37,646 bases of DNA from NCBI GenBank assembly GCA_027490665.1, contig JAIXXP010000097.1, positions 1 to 37,646 on the forward strand. The letters run 5' to 3'. Each line of letters begins with the position of its first letter. Position 1 is the first letter of the stretch. This stretch comes from Cryomorphaceae bacterium (lineage in GTDB: Bacteria; Bacteroidota; Bacteroidia; Flavobacteriales_D; Crocinitomicaceae). Shown one piece after another: positions 8,700 to 17,393 of this stretch. Made by a program: the position numbers and the translations under genes. The notes beneath the pieces are model-generated. The model had not been told where the DNA came from, did no database searches, and worked only from the letters and a program-made list of their open reading frames with translations.

Positions 8700-8771
8700 T
8701 GGTCTCGCCAGGAATCGAACCTGGATCAAACGTTTAGGAAACGCTTATTCTATCCGTTGAACTACGAGACC
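8700..8771 (-). tRNA. tRNA-Arg (anticodon CCT)
   Basis: The minus strand folds into a full cloverleaf: acceptor GGTCTCG pairs with CGAGACC, the anticodon loop is TTCCTAA with CCT at its centre, and the T arm contains GGTTCGAATCC. The discriminator base is A and CCA is not encoded. The first ten bases overlap the end of the glycosyltransferase reading frame, including its stop codon. A weak promoter candidate (TTG at 8814-8816, 16-base spacer, AAAGTTTG at 8790-8797, minus strand) lies inside that gene. Confidence 0.95.
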
Positions 8772-9874
8772 AATTGTTGCATTTCTTGCCAAACTTTTTC
8801 GGCAGCGTGGTCCCAATCGAAGGCCAAAACGCGTTGCTTTCCGCTTTCTATTAATTGGGTTTGCAAAGCTACGTCATTTTTTAATTGTTCCATTGCTTTG
8901 GCAATAGCTTCTACATCAAAGGGATCTACATAATGTGCGGCGTCGGCGGCTATTTCAGGCAAACAACTTTTGTTTCCCGCAATGATAGGTGTATGGGAGG
9001 CCATTGCTTCAGCCAAGGGCATGCCAAATCCTTCAAAGTAAGGTACATAAACAAATGCCGCAGCTGCCGCCATGATGTTCGCGAGTGTATTGGTTTCGAT
9101 ATGACCTTTGAAATGGATGCGTTTGGCAAGATTAGATTCAATTTCAAAAGTTTGGTCTTTCCACATGGCGGCACCTACAATAACGAGTTGATGCGTGGCT
9201 TCTTTTTGCGCATACAATTGAAAGGCTTGCAGCAAACGATGGATGTTTTTTCTTGGGTGCAGTGACCCTACAAAAAGGAAGTATGGTTCTTTGAAGCCTA
9301 ATTGCTGTTGTACATATTCTTTTTCTTGAATTGAAAGAGGTATGTATTGTGTATTGACCCCATTATAGATGACGCTGATCTTTTCAGAAGGTATCTGATA
9401 ACTAGAAATGATGTCTTTTTTTGTGGTTTCGGATACCGTTACAATTTGAGTTGCAGCTTTTGCAAAGTGAGGAAAGTACTTTTTATAATACCAGGCCACC
9501 CATTTAGGGAGATCTTGCGGAAAGTGTTCAAAATTGAGGTCATGGATGGTGGCTAGTACAGGTGTTTGGATGCCGAGTGGAAACATGCCGTCAGGTGACC
9601 AAAAAACATCGAGTTGGTCTTTTTGAATGGCTCTTTTTAAGCTCCATTGAAACCATATAACGTATAGGAAAGGATGTCTTGTAGGCGGAAAAACACTTTT
9701 GCAAATGACATTTGGTCCAAAACTAAATTGTGGATCCACAGGACGGTCAAAATAACAAATGAAGGTGTGTTCGGGGTGGGCAATTGTAATTCGCTTGACA
9801 ATTTCTAGCGTGTAATTACCAAAGCCCTCCATTTTTTGGCCAAGTAAGGATCTGGTATTGATGCCAATGCGCAT
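8762..9874 (-). CDS. GT4 family glycosyltransferase
   Basis: The 370-residue protein is a retaining GT-B glycosyltransferase of the GT4/RfaG type, likely transferring a sugar from a nucleotide donor onto an envelope glycan or lipid. The start MRIGINTRSLLGQ is preferred over upstream codons because it opens the first Rossmann strand and lies just after the preceding gene's stop (TAGTATG). The donor-binding domain has FLFVGSLHPRKNIHRLLQAF and the C-terminal motif YVPYFEGFGMPLAEAMA, with the family's glutamates. The product ends LVS, and its last three codons, including the TAG stop, lie inside the tRNA-Arg gene. Acceptor and sugar cannot be told from the sequence. Confidence 0.9.
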   Translation of the reverse strand: MRIGINTRSLLGQKMEGFGNYTLEIVKRITIAHPEHTFICYFDRPVDPQFSFGPNVICKSVFPPTRHPFLYVIWFQWSLKRAIQKDQLDVFWSPDGMFPLGIQTPVLATIHDLNFEHFPQDLPKWVAWYYKKYFPHFAKAATQIVTVSETTKKDIISSYQIPSEKISVIYNGVNTQYIPLSIQEKEYVQQQLGFKEPYFLFVGSLHPRKNIHRLLQAFQLYAQKEATHQLVIVGAAMWKDQTFEIESNLAKRIHFKGHIETNTLANIMAAAAAFVYVPYFEGFGMPLAEAMASHTPIIAGNKSCLPEIAADAAHYVDPFDVEAIAKAMEQLKNDVALQTQLIESGKQRVLAFDWDHAAEKVWQEMQQLVS

Positions 9875-9875
9875 A

Positions 9876-10517
9876 CTAGAATTCGAGGATATAATTAGTT
9901 CGTTTTTCTTGACTAATTGTGGTAGATGGTCCGTGGCCACAATAAACGACGGTTTGCTCAGGAAATTTGAACATGACTTCAAAAATACTTTTTTTCAGGG
10001 TTTCAAGATCGCCGCCAGGTAAATCAACGCGTCCAAAACTACCTTTAAACAAGACGTCACCGTTGATCACAAAACCGCTGTCGTGATAGAAAACAACATG
10101 GCCCGGAGCATGCCCAGGGGTATGGTAAACTTTAAACGCGAGTTGGCCAAACTTTAATTCTTGTTGGTCTGTGATTTGGTGAGTTGGAACCTCTGTTTCT
10201 TTGTAATTTTCAAAGCCATAGACATGTGCGTAACTCTTGACGGAGGCCCAGGTGGAGTGATCAGCTGCATGGAGATATGCCGGCGCAGCAAAAGCATGTT
10301 GGCAATAAGAAGCACCTAAAATATGGTCTATGTGAGCATGCGTAAAAAGTATGGCTTTTACTTCAAGGCCATTTGTATTGATGTAATCAAAGAGTTCAGC
10401 CTCTTCCTGGCGTGTATAGCAACCAGGGTCAAAAATGACGGCATCTTGGCCATCTGAGACTACAAAAGTATTTTCTTGAAAAGCGTTAAATGCAAAAGCT
10501 TGGACTTGAACTGACAT
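9876..10517 (-). CDS. MBL-fold metallo-hydrolase (glyoxalase II-like)
   Basis: The 213-residue protein carries the metal-binding motif HAHIDH at residues 60-65, followed by the second histidine region HTPGHAPGH and an aspartate in the FVINGDVLFKGSFGR segment. This is the arrangement of the glyoxalase II-like branch, which hydrolyses thioesters; the actual substrate is unknown. The last histidine region is CGHGPST, typical of this branch. The protein has no signal peptide and is probably cytoplasmic. It is the first gene of a two-gene operon with the GT4 gene, whose ATG starts one base after its stop. A -7 element just before its ATG predicts a leaderless transcript. Confidence 0.9.
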   Translation of the reverse strand: MSVQVQAFAFNAFQENTFVVSDGQDAVIFDPGCYTRQEEAELFDYINTNGLEVKAILFTHAHIDHILGASYCQHAFAAPAYLHAADHSTWASVKSYAHVYGFENYKETEVPTHQITDQQELKFGQLAFKVYHTPGHAPGHVVFYHDSGFVINGDVLFKGSFGRVDLPGGDLETLKKSIFEVMFKFPEQTVVYCGHGPSTTISQEKRTNYILEF

Positions 10518-10521
10518 AGTT

Positions 10522-10554
10522 CAAAGTTAAGGTAAATCTGCTTTAGCGCAGCAA
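10522..10554 (-). promoter_or_regulatory. Promoter TTG-N22-TAACTTTG for the MBL hydrolase/GT4 operon
   Basis: On the minus strand a TTG (10552-10554) is followed by 22 bases and a perfect -7 element (10522-10529). The final G lies 5 bases before the ATG at 10517. The TTG is embedded in the last codons of the upstream exported-protein gene. Confidence 0.6.
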
Positions 10555-13500
10555 ATTGACGTGGCCAGTCAGGACTTCTTTTCGATTGAGGTAATCGGTG
10601 TATTTGATTTTCCAGGTATATGTACCATCTTGGCAAGGACGGAAGTTGTAGGTGCCGTCCCAGTAGTCTTTGAGGTCTGTGAATTGATAAATGAGTTCTC
10701 CCCAACGGTTATAGATACTTACTTCTACTTCCAGGAAATTGCCACCAACTACCCTGAAATACTGATTGAACATATCGCCATCAGGGGTGAAAGTATTAGG
10801 TACGTAAAAGAAGGGGTCAAAGAAAATATTGACTTGGCTTTGAGCCGTGCAACCGTTTTGATCAGTAAAAAAGACGGAATAAATGGCATTCCGATTGGGT
10901 GTCACTTCGGTAGACTGACAAGTTGGGCAAGACACTTCATCTTGTGGTGTCCATAAAAATGCACCAGGCCCAGAAGGGTCAGCGGTAAGTTGGATGACAT
11001 CGCCTTGAATAGCATAGATGTCGGGGCCGGCATTTACAAATGCTGGTTGAAATAAATTCACTTGCACATAAGCGGAATCTTGACACCCTTGGGCGTCGGT
11101 TCCGATAACCATGTAGGTTGTGTTGTACGGCGGCAGAACAGTAACTTGTGCGCCGTTGGCGCTCGAGCCGTTGGCGCTCGGGCTCCATTCATAATAAAGT
11201 GCGCCGCTTGCCCATAGGTTGGCAGGGCGTCCTGGGCATACAATAGTGTCGTTGCCAGCCCAAATTTGGGCCGTGAGGATGGATACCCAAACGGAATCAG
11301 TCTCAGTACCACAACTATTGGTAACATCCACAAAATAGTATTGACCCATAAGCGGATTGATCTGAACTGTTTGGTTGTTTGCGCCAATTAAGTTATTACT
11401 TGGATACCAAAAGTAGCTCGTGCCTCCAGATGCTGTGAGGGGCATAGAGGTGCCATAACAGAGTGATACGCTATCTATTAGTTGAGGAACCGGTGGGTTA
11501 TTGAAAACCGTAATACTAATGGAGTCTTGGGCAGTACAGCCATTTGCAGAGGTAGCGGTGGCGGTGTAGGTGATGTTGTTGGATGGTGTAGAGACTACAT
11601 TGGCCCCACTTGTAGTGTTTAAGAAGTTACCTGGCGACCAACTAATAGTACCGGTTGCTGTGGCGGTAATATCAACGCTTTCTCCAATACAGATGGTGGT
11701 GTCGTTGGGTAGCGTTATGGTTGGGGAGCTTACGTTGAGCGTGACCTGAACGGTATCTGATCCGCAGGAGTCGGCAATAATAACGGAGAAAGTGGTGGTG
11801 CTAAAGATTGTTGCTGTAGGGTTTGAAATATTAGGATTGTCGAGGACATTTGCTGGTGACCATGCGTAGGTGGTTCCTCCGTAGGCATCTAGTTGGTAGG
11901 AATCGCCTGGGCAGATACTTGCGGTAGGTTGTACAGCTCCTGCAGTAAAACCACCAATATTGACGGTAACAACTACGGAATCAGGTGTAAAGCAGCCCGT
12001 GGAGTCAAAAGCAACTAATAACACGTCATAGATGCCAGGTGTAGAGTAGGCATGGATGGGTTCATAGGCATTGGAGGTATTGCCGTCGCCGAAATCCCAG
12101 TAAAAGGAGTTGGCATTTTGTGAATTGTTATCGAAGTATACGCTTTGCGGAATACAAATAAGCGGTTGTGGCTGAGCAGCGATGGCTTCAATGGTATTGA
12201 GTTCAAATTTGAAACAAGCCAAATTACAATTGGAACTTTGATTGGTTGGAGACCAAGATCCTGGGGTACTTGTAAAACCAAAATCATTACCCCCACAAGC
12301 ACCGCAAACAGCATGGTAAATTCTTCCTTGGTTGTCAAAGCGCGAAGTACCACCATCAACGTGATTGGAGCTACTACTGATGCCACCCATAAAGGTGGCA
12401 TATTTGAGTGCGCTTGCATTTTGGTCGAGAACAGCAATGTAGAAATTTGAACCGTTGGTGTTGAGTTGGTAAGCGTCGAGGGTGACGGGGAAGTTATTGG
12501 TGGTTGAAAAGGACGCTTGGCCATAGAGCTGATTGAGCTGCCCACCCCAACCTGCCAAGTAGATGTCATAGCAATCTGAGATGAGAAACGCGGTAGGAGA
12601 GATTTCTACGTTTCCTGTGCTGGCGCCAATCATGGTGGTCCAGTTGGTTACCGATAAATCTTGTGCGTATTTGCGCAAAAACTGCCCTGAGTTGGTATTT
12701 CCGTAGCACCCTGGGGTAATGGCCCAAGAAGATTGAGATTGACCATAGACATAAACTGCGTTGTCTATGTCTGTACGAATAAAATAAGTTTGGTCGTAAT
12801 CAGATTGCCCCATATAGGTACCTGATTGCAAAGCGCCACTTGCAGCATTGATGCGCAGGGCATATCCATCGGCACTACCACCATTGAAAGTGAGGTCATG
12901 GCCGCCGGTAATGGCGAGTGAATTAGAGGTGGTGCCTCCTGCCACATAGACACTTCCGTTGGTTCCGACGGTAATGGAATTACCAGATTCAGCTCCACTT
13001 CCACCAAAATAAGAGCTCCAAATCAGTTGAGAAAGCCCGGCATTCATCTTGAAAACCACGGCGTCTTGGGCTCCATTTAGTAAATTTTGAAATCCGTTTT
13101 GGGTAGGGAAATTAGTGGAGGTAGTTGTGCTAGAGACGTACACATTTTGGTTGGCATCTAAGACGATTTCTCCTCTAAATTGGTCTCCGTAATTGTAAAA
13201 TAAACTTGCTGCATTGAGCCCATCGGTACTGGTGCCTCCTACGTAAGTAGAGGATAATAATGCTGTACCGTTGGGATTTAAACGTGCAATATAGATATCA
13301 GAACCATTGAATTCAAGAGAGTTCTGAAGCTGATAAGGCCCACCATTGAATGAATTGTCATAGGATTGCCCTGCCATGGGAAAGTTAGTAGAAGAGGTAA
13401 CGCCGTAGATGTAAAGCTCGCCATTTGAAGCACTTACAATACTGTGGGGTGTTTCGTTGCCAGAACCACCGAGGTAGGTGGAGTAGAGCAAGGCGGTTCC

Positions 13501-14409
13501 GTTGGAATTGAATTTGGTGATGCCGACATCCATTGGAAAGGAGCCAGTTCCGGAATTGTAAGTTAGGTCGTAGGCACCAGTTGAACTTGGGTAACCAGAA
13601 CCAAAGACGATACCACCACCAAAAAGATTGCCGTTGACGTCTGGCGTGGCAGTAAAACCCCAGTTGTCTACAGGTGAGCCCGTGAAGGTAGAAAAGGTAA
13701 GACTGGGGTCAATGAACAGCGCCAAATTTGGATCGTAGGAGGCGTCCACTTGAAAAGAGATGATATTGTCACTGATTACAAATTGAATGGGAACTTCTAT
13801 CTTTTGATTTTCAGAGAGGATATTCCAAGCAAGTGGAGCACTATAAGTAATTTCGCCAAAACGATGCGTGAGGTGCAATAAACCTTGTGCATCAATGAAG
13901 ATTGAATCAGCGCCCTGAATTTCGAAATCAAATTGGTGGATATCAGAATGAGGAAGGAGGTTGAGGTGGAAGGCAAATTGTTTGTCGGCAATGAGGTAAC
14001 GGAGCTCACCATTTGCGAAGTATTGCTCAGCTGTTAGGGCTGATGTCCCGCGGATCTTAGATTTCCATTTACTTTGGTCATTGCCTAAAAAGTAGTTATG
14101 GTAGTGTGCACTGCTGTCTTTGACAGTAAATGTTGTGTTTTGTGCGTGGATGAAGTGATGTTTAATCGCGTGATATGCCGTTCCTCCTTCGTGGTGTTCA
14201 TGTGCTTCTTTGGAATCGTGTTCGTGAAAAGTGGCATTGGAAAGAAAATAGGTAAGCCCTTCTTGTTCTATATAGAGCCGTCCTGAAGAAAGCGGTAGAT
14301 TATATAAAATACGGTCGTCCCATTGGCCATGGTTGGGATACATCCAGATTTCTTGGGCAAAAGCCGTTTGAAAAAGGCTGAATAACAATAAGACACGTAT
14401 TAGGTTCAT
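10543..14409 (-). CDS. Large exported SBBP/PKD-repeat protein with T9SS type B (gliding motility-associated) C-terminal domain
   Basis: The 1288-residue product starts with a signal peptide (MNLIRVLLLFSLFQTAFAQ; the upstream in-frame codons are not needed for it). An N-terminal DUF7948-like domain follows (WMYPNHGQWDDRILYNL), then several SBBP-type beta-propeller repeats of the form STYLGGSG...D across roughly residues 240-700. A PKD domain follows (FYWDFGDGNTSNAYEPIHAY), then several Ig-like repeats with YAWSP or ISWSP motifs. The C-terminal domain (YNRWGELIYQFTDLKDYWDG ... GTYTWKIKY) matches the gliding motility-associated C-terminal domain of type B T9SS cargo such as SprB. It is therefore exported to the surface or medium, and may be an adhesin, which is inference. 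Confidence 0.92.
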   Translation of the reverse strand: MNLIRVLLLFSLFQTAFAQEIWMYPNHGQWDDRILYNLPLSSGRLYIEQEGLTYFLSNATFHEHDSKEAHEHHEGGTAYHAIKHHFIHAQNTTFTVKDSSAHYHNYFLGNDQSKWKSKIRGTSALTAEQYFANGELRYLIADKQFAFHLNLLPHSDIHQFDFEIQGADSIFIDAQGLLHLTHRFGEITYSAPLAWNILSENQKIEVPIQFVISDNIISFQVDASYDPNLALFIDPSLTFSTFTGSPVDNWGFTATPDVNGNLFGGGIVFGSGYPSSTGAYDLTYNSGTGSFPMDVGITKFNSNGTALLYSTYLGGSGNETPHSIVSASNGELYIYGVTSSTNFPMAGQSYDNSFNGGPYQLQNSLEFNGSDIYIARLNPNGTALLSSTYVGGTSTDGLNAASLFYNYGDQFRGEIVLDANQNVYVSSTTTSTNFPTQNGFQNLLNGAQDAVVFKMNAGLSQLIWSSYFGGSGAESGNSITVGTNGSVYVAGGTTSNSLAITGGHDLTFNGGSADGYALRINAASGALQSGTYMGQSDYDQTYFIRTDIDNAVYVYGQSQSSWAITPGCYGNTNSGQFLRKYAQDLSVTNWTTMIGASTGNVEISPTAFLISDCYDIYLAGWGGQLNQLYGQASFSTTNNFPVTLDAYQLNTNGSNFYIAVLDQNASALKYATFMGGISSSSNHVDGGTSRFDNQGRIYHAVCGACGGNDFGFTSTPGSWSPTNQSSNCNLACFKFELNTIEAIAAQPQPLICIPQSVYFDNNSQNANSFYWDFGDGNTSNAYEPIHAYSTPGIYDVLLVAFDSTGCFTPDSVVVTVNIGGFTAGAVQPTASICPGDSYQLDAYGGTTYAWSPANVLDNPNISNPTATIFSTTTFSVIIADSCGSDTVQVTLNVSSPTITLPNDTTICIGESVDITATATGTISWSPGNFLNTTSGANVVSTPSNNITYTATATSANGCTAQDSISITVFNNPPVPQLIDSVSLCYGTSMPLTASGGTSYFWYPSNNLIGANNQTVQINPLMGQYYFVDVTNSCGTETDSVWVSILTAQIWAGNDTIVCPGRPANLWASGALYYEWSPSANGSSANGAQVTVLPPYNTTYMVIGTDAQGCQDSAYVQVNLFQPAFVNAGPDIYAIQGDVIQLTADPSGPGAFLWTPQDEVSCPTCQSTEVTPNRNAIYSVFFTDQNGCTAQSQVNIFFDPFFYVPNTFTPDGDMFNQYFRVVGGNFLEVEVSIYNRWGELIYQFTDLKDYWDGTYNFRPCQDGTYTWKIKYTDYLNRKEVLTGHVNLLR
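11152..11181 (-). repeat. 15-base tandem duplication within the exported protein gene
   Basis: Two adjacent 15-base units (11152-11166 and 11167-11181) differ only at the last base and encode SANGS followed by SANGA in one Ig-like repeat of the surface protein. It keeps the frame and looks like a recent small duplication. Confidence 0.8.
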
Positions 14410-14499
14410 GGCGTTGAGTAAATTTAACACAAACAGGTGCAATCTCAAAATAATAAACTATCTAAAAGCGAGAAGGTTGCCAAAGTCTTTATAAAAATA

Positions 14500-14530
14500 T
14501 TGCGATTGGTTGAAAATTGCTGTTTATTTG
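14500..14530 (+). promoter_or_regulatory. Candidate promoter TTG-N20-TTTATTTG for the M14 peptidase gene
   Basis: A TTG at 14500-14502, a 20-base spacer and a -7-like octamer at 14523-14530 (one mismatch to TAnnTTTG) precede the ATG at 14550. The predicted leader is about 16 bases. Confidence 0.4.
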
Positions 14531-14549
14531 TGTTCTCAAAAGCGCGATT

Positions 14550-17393
14550 ATGAAACTCTTTACATTTCTTCTTTTTGTTTTTATCACTTTGAATGCGACA
14601 GAGGTAGTTGCACAAGACTATTCTCGCTTGAAAATTTTTGCCAATGAGCTAGAATTGCAAAAGCTCTCGAACTTGGGGGTTGCTATCGATCATGGCATCC
14701 ATAAAGAAGGGGTGTTTTTCATCTCAGATTTTTCAAAAGAAGAGCGTCAAATTATGGATACCTATGACTACAATTATGAGGTATTGATCGAAGATGTACA
14801 AGCGTATTACATCCAAGAACTAGCTAAACCAGCATCAAAAGACGAGGGCACCTTGAAAAATTTGAGTTGCTCAGGTGCTGGGTCAGGCGGTTCAGGTTTT
14901 AACCCGGCAACGCCAACTCATTTCAATTTGGGTACAATGGGTGGCTATTTAAAATACGAAGAAATGTTGGCTGAGCTAGACGAAATGTTGGCTACTTATC
15001 CTAATTTAATCACGGCAAAAGCGCCAATTTCTACGTTCTTAACGGCTCAAAACAGACCGCTTTACCATGTGCGCATATCCGACAATCCAAATGTCGATGA
15101 GAGCGGAGAGCCAAAGGTTCTATACACAGCTATCCATCATGCGCGCGAACCAATGGCCTTAATGGAAACCATCTTTTTTATGTGGTACGTACTAGAAAAC
15201 TACGGAACTAACCCAGAAATCAGCTATTTGGTTGATCACATGCAGTTGTATTTTGTGCCGTGTATCAACCCTGATGGTTATGTATACAATCAAACTACCA
15301 ATCCGAATGGTGGTGGAATGTGGCGTAAAAATCGCCGCCTTAATTCGGGCGGGTCTTATGGAGTCGATTTGAATAGAAACTACAGCTACGGCTGGGGTAC
15401 AACAGGCACTTCATTTACGCAGTCAAACGAGACTTATTGTGGAACAGCCGCCTTTTCTGAACCTGAAACACAAGCCATGCGTTGGTTGGTTCAGAATAAC
15501 AAATTTGTTACCGCATTTAATGCACATACTTACGCTGAAGATATTCTTTTTCCAATAGGAACCACAACTGCTGAGTTTGCAGATCACCATGATTACTTCC
15601 AAGAATACACCAATAAAATGGTAACCTTTAATGGTTACGGAGCTATCAAAAGTTCTGCCTTGTATCCGGCGTCCGGAGACTCCGATGACTACATGTATAA
15701 AGTAGACATTGGTGTAGGTGTTAAAGACACTATGTTTGTACATACACCAGAGGTAGGAACCGCATTTTGGCAACCTTCCTCCCAAATCGTTTCCACTTGT
15801 CAAGAAATGGTGTATCCAAATCTTGTTCTGGCACACGTTGCAGGCATCTATGTTGTCACTACCGACCAAGACCCGAGTAACATCGCAACTTTAAGTGGTA
15901 ATTTCAATCATCAAGCCAGAAGATTAGGTAGAGAAAATGGTCCGGTTACGGTCAGTATTGTTCCTTTACAGAATATTGTTTCGGTCGGTGGCTCGGTTGT
16001 TCATAATTTGGGTATTCAGCAAAATGGACTCGGCGCCATTAGTTATACTTTGAATCCTGCCATTCAATTTGGAGATCAAATCAAGTATATCTTACAAACC
16101 GACAACGGCTATTGGATCCATAAAGATACCATTGTCAAAACTTATGGAGCATTTACCCTTCAAGTGACCGAAAACGCAACATCTGCAACCAACTGGACAG
16201 GAAATTGGAACACCACAACCTCCACTTTTGTTTCTGCGCCGCGTTCGTTTACAGACACACCAACTGGAAATTACGTTAATAATGCCAACACCACCTATAC
16301 GTATGTGCCAACTATTGACCTAACAACTGCAATTGCTGCCAAGCTCAACTTTTGGGCTAAGTGGGATATTGAAGCAGATTACGACTACGTTCAATTGCAG
16401 GTGTCTACAGATAACGGTGCTACTTGGGTTGGACAATGCGGTCTCTATACTGTAGCGGGTAACTCGGCGAATGGTAGCGTTCAACCTAATAACCAGCCGG
16501 TTTGGGAAGGCGTGCAAAGCACTTGGGTTCAAGAAGAAATTCAACTGAGCGATTATCTTGGACAGGTGATCAAAGTACGTTTCCAATTGAGGTCTGACGG
16601 CGGAACGCGTAAGGACGGTTTTTACTTCGATGATTTCTCTATTTATTACAACGAGGCAGGCCCAACGGTTGCACCAGTTGCACAATTTCAAGCGCCAAGT
16701 ACTTTATGTAGCGGCACTGCCGTAAACTTTACAGATCTTTCTCAGAACCTACCTACTTCTTGGGCTTGGGATTTTGGTGATGGCTTCACATCCATCGAAC
16801 AAAATCCGAGCAATGTATTTGCGCCTGGTACCTACACGGTTACCCTAACTGTCACAAATGCGGCAGGCACCAGCACTTTTTCACAACAAATTACTATTCA
16901 AAGTTCGCCAGTTGTTGGGCTTTCTATTGCCGATACCGATATGGTTTTGTGTGTAGAAGATGGCGCTGTTCCAATGGTTGTTACACCACAAGGTGCCACC
17001 ATTAGCGGCTTGGGTGTTTCAGGTCTTACCTTTGACCCCACGGGCTTAAGTATAGGCCCACTTACGCTCACTGCCTCCTCAACTGATCCAAATACAGGTT
17101 GTACAGGAACGGCCGAACTTACCGTTATTTTGGAGAGCTGCTTACAACTCAATGAAATAGGGTCTTTAGATTTTAGTGTATATCCTAATCCTACGACTGG
17201 GCAACTTTTCTTTAGCAACTTGAATGCTGATGCGCAACTTACAATGTACGATGCACAAGGAAAAGTTGTTGGGACATGGATTTACCAAGAACAAGCCATA
17301 CAACTCCAAGTTTGTGAAGGTATCTATTATCTAGAAGCGCAATGGAATGGCCAAAAGCAGCACAAGAAAGTGCTTGTTCTTGGCGCTCATTAA
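14550..17393 (+). CDS. Secreted M14 zinc carboxypeptidase with PKD domain and T9SS type A sorting tail
   Basis: The 947-residue protein begins with a signal peptide (MKLFTFLLFVFITLNATEVVAQ); the ATG at 14550 is preferred to an upstream TTG at 14517. A propeptide-like region precedes the M14 catalytic domain. The zinc ligands are His197 and Glu200 in HHAREPM and His326 in FNAHTYAE, with general base Glu401 in HTPEVG; substrate-binding segments RKNRR and GVDLNRNYSYGWG are present. An MAM/immune-inhibitor-like beta domain follows (about 530-700), then a PKD domain (SWAWDFGDGFTS). The tail FSVYPNPTTGQLFF ... GIYYLEAQWNGQKQHKKVLV is a type A T9SS sorting domain. It is probably a secreted degradative peptidase. 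Confidence 0.94.
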   Translation: MKLFTFLLFVFITLNATEVVAQDYSRLKIFANELELQKLSNLGVAIDHGIHKEGVFFISDFSKEERQIMDTYDYNYEVLIEDVQAYYIQELAKPASKDEGTLKNLSCSGAGSGGSGFNPATPTHFNLGTMGGYLKYEEMLAELDEMLATYPNLITAKAPISTFLTAQNRPLYHVRISDNPNVDESGEPKVLYTAIHHAREPMALMETIFFMWYVLENYGTNPEISYLVDHMQLYFVPCINPDGYVYNQTTNPNGGGMWRKNRRLNSGGSYGVDLNRNYSYGWGTTGTSFTQSNETYCGTAAFSEPETQAMRWLVQNNKFVTAFNAHTYAEDILFPIGTTTAEFADHHDYFQEYTNKMVTFNGYGAIKSSALYPASGDSDDYMYKVDIGVGVKDTMFVHTPEVGTAFWQPSSQIVSTCQEMVYPNLVLAHVAGIYVVTTDQDPSNIATLSGNFNHQARRLGRENGPVTVSIVPLQNIVSVGGSVVHNLGIQQNGLGAISYTLNPAIQFGDQIKYILQTDNGYWIHKDTIVKTYGAFTLQVTENATSATNWTGNWNTTTSTFVSAPRSFTDTPTGNYVNNANTTYTYVPTIDLTTAIAAKLNFWAKWDIEADYDYVQLQVSTDNGATWVGQCGLYTVAGNSANGSVQPNNQPVWEGVQSTWVQEEIQLSDYLGQVIKVRFQLRSDGGTRKDGFYFDDFSIYYNEAGPTVAPVAQFQAPSTLCSGTAVNFTDLSQNLPTSWAWDFGDGFTSIEQNPSNVFAPGTYTVTLTVTNAAGTSTFSQQITIQSSPVVGLSIADTDMVLCVEDGAVPMVVTPQGATISGLGVSGLTFDPTGLSIGPLTLTASSTDPNTGCTGTAELTVILESCLQLNEIGSLDFSVYPNPTTGQLFFSNLNADAQLTMYDAQGKVVGTWIYQEQAIQLQVCEGIYYLEAQWNGQKQHKKVLVLGAH

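Noticed and set aside
8700..8771. tRNA-Arg as an integration site of a mobile island
   Set aside because: No integrase, direct repeat of the tRNA 3' end or composition change is seen on either side; the flanking genes look like core genes.
12015..12569. 184-codon reading frame overlapping the exported SBBP/PKD gene in another frame
   Set aside because: The overlapped frame has clear repeats, a signal peptide and a sorting domain; the alternative product is low-complexity Ser/Thr/Pro/Met-rich shadow sequence.
12700..13700. Repeated segments in the exported protein gene as a possible CRISPR or DNA repeat array
   Set aside because: The similarity is at protein level (STYLGGSG-type propeller repeats), with diverged bases and no constant spacer length.
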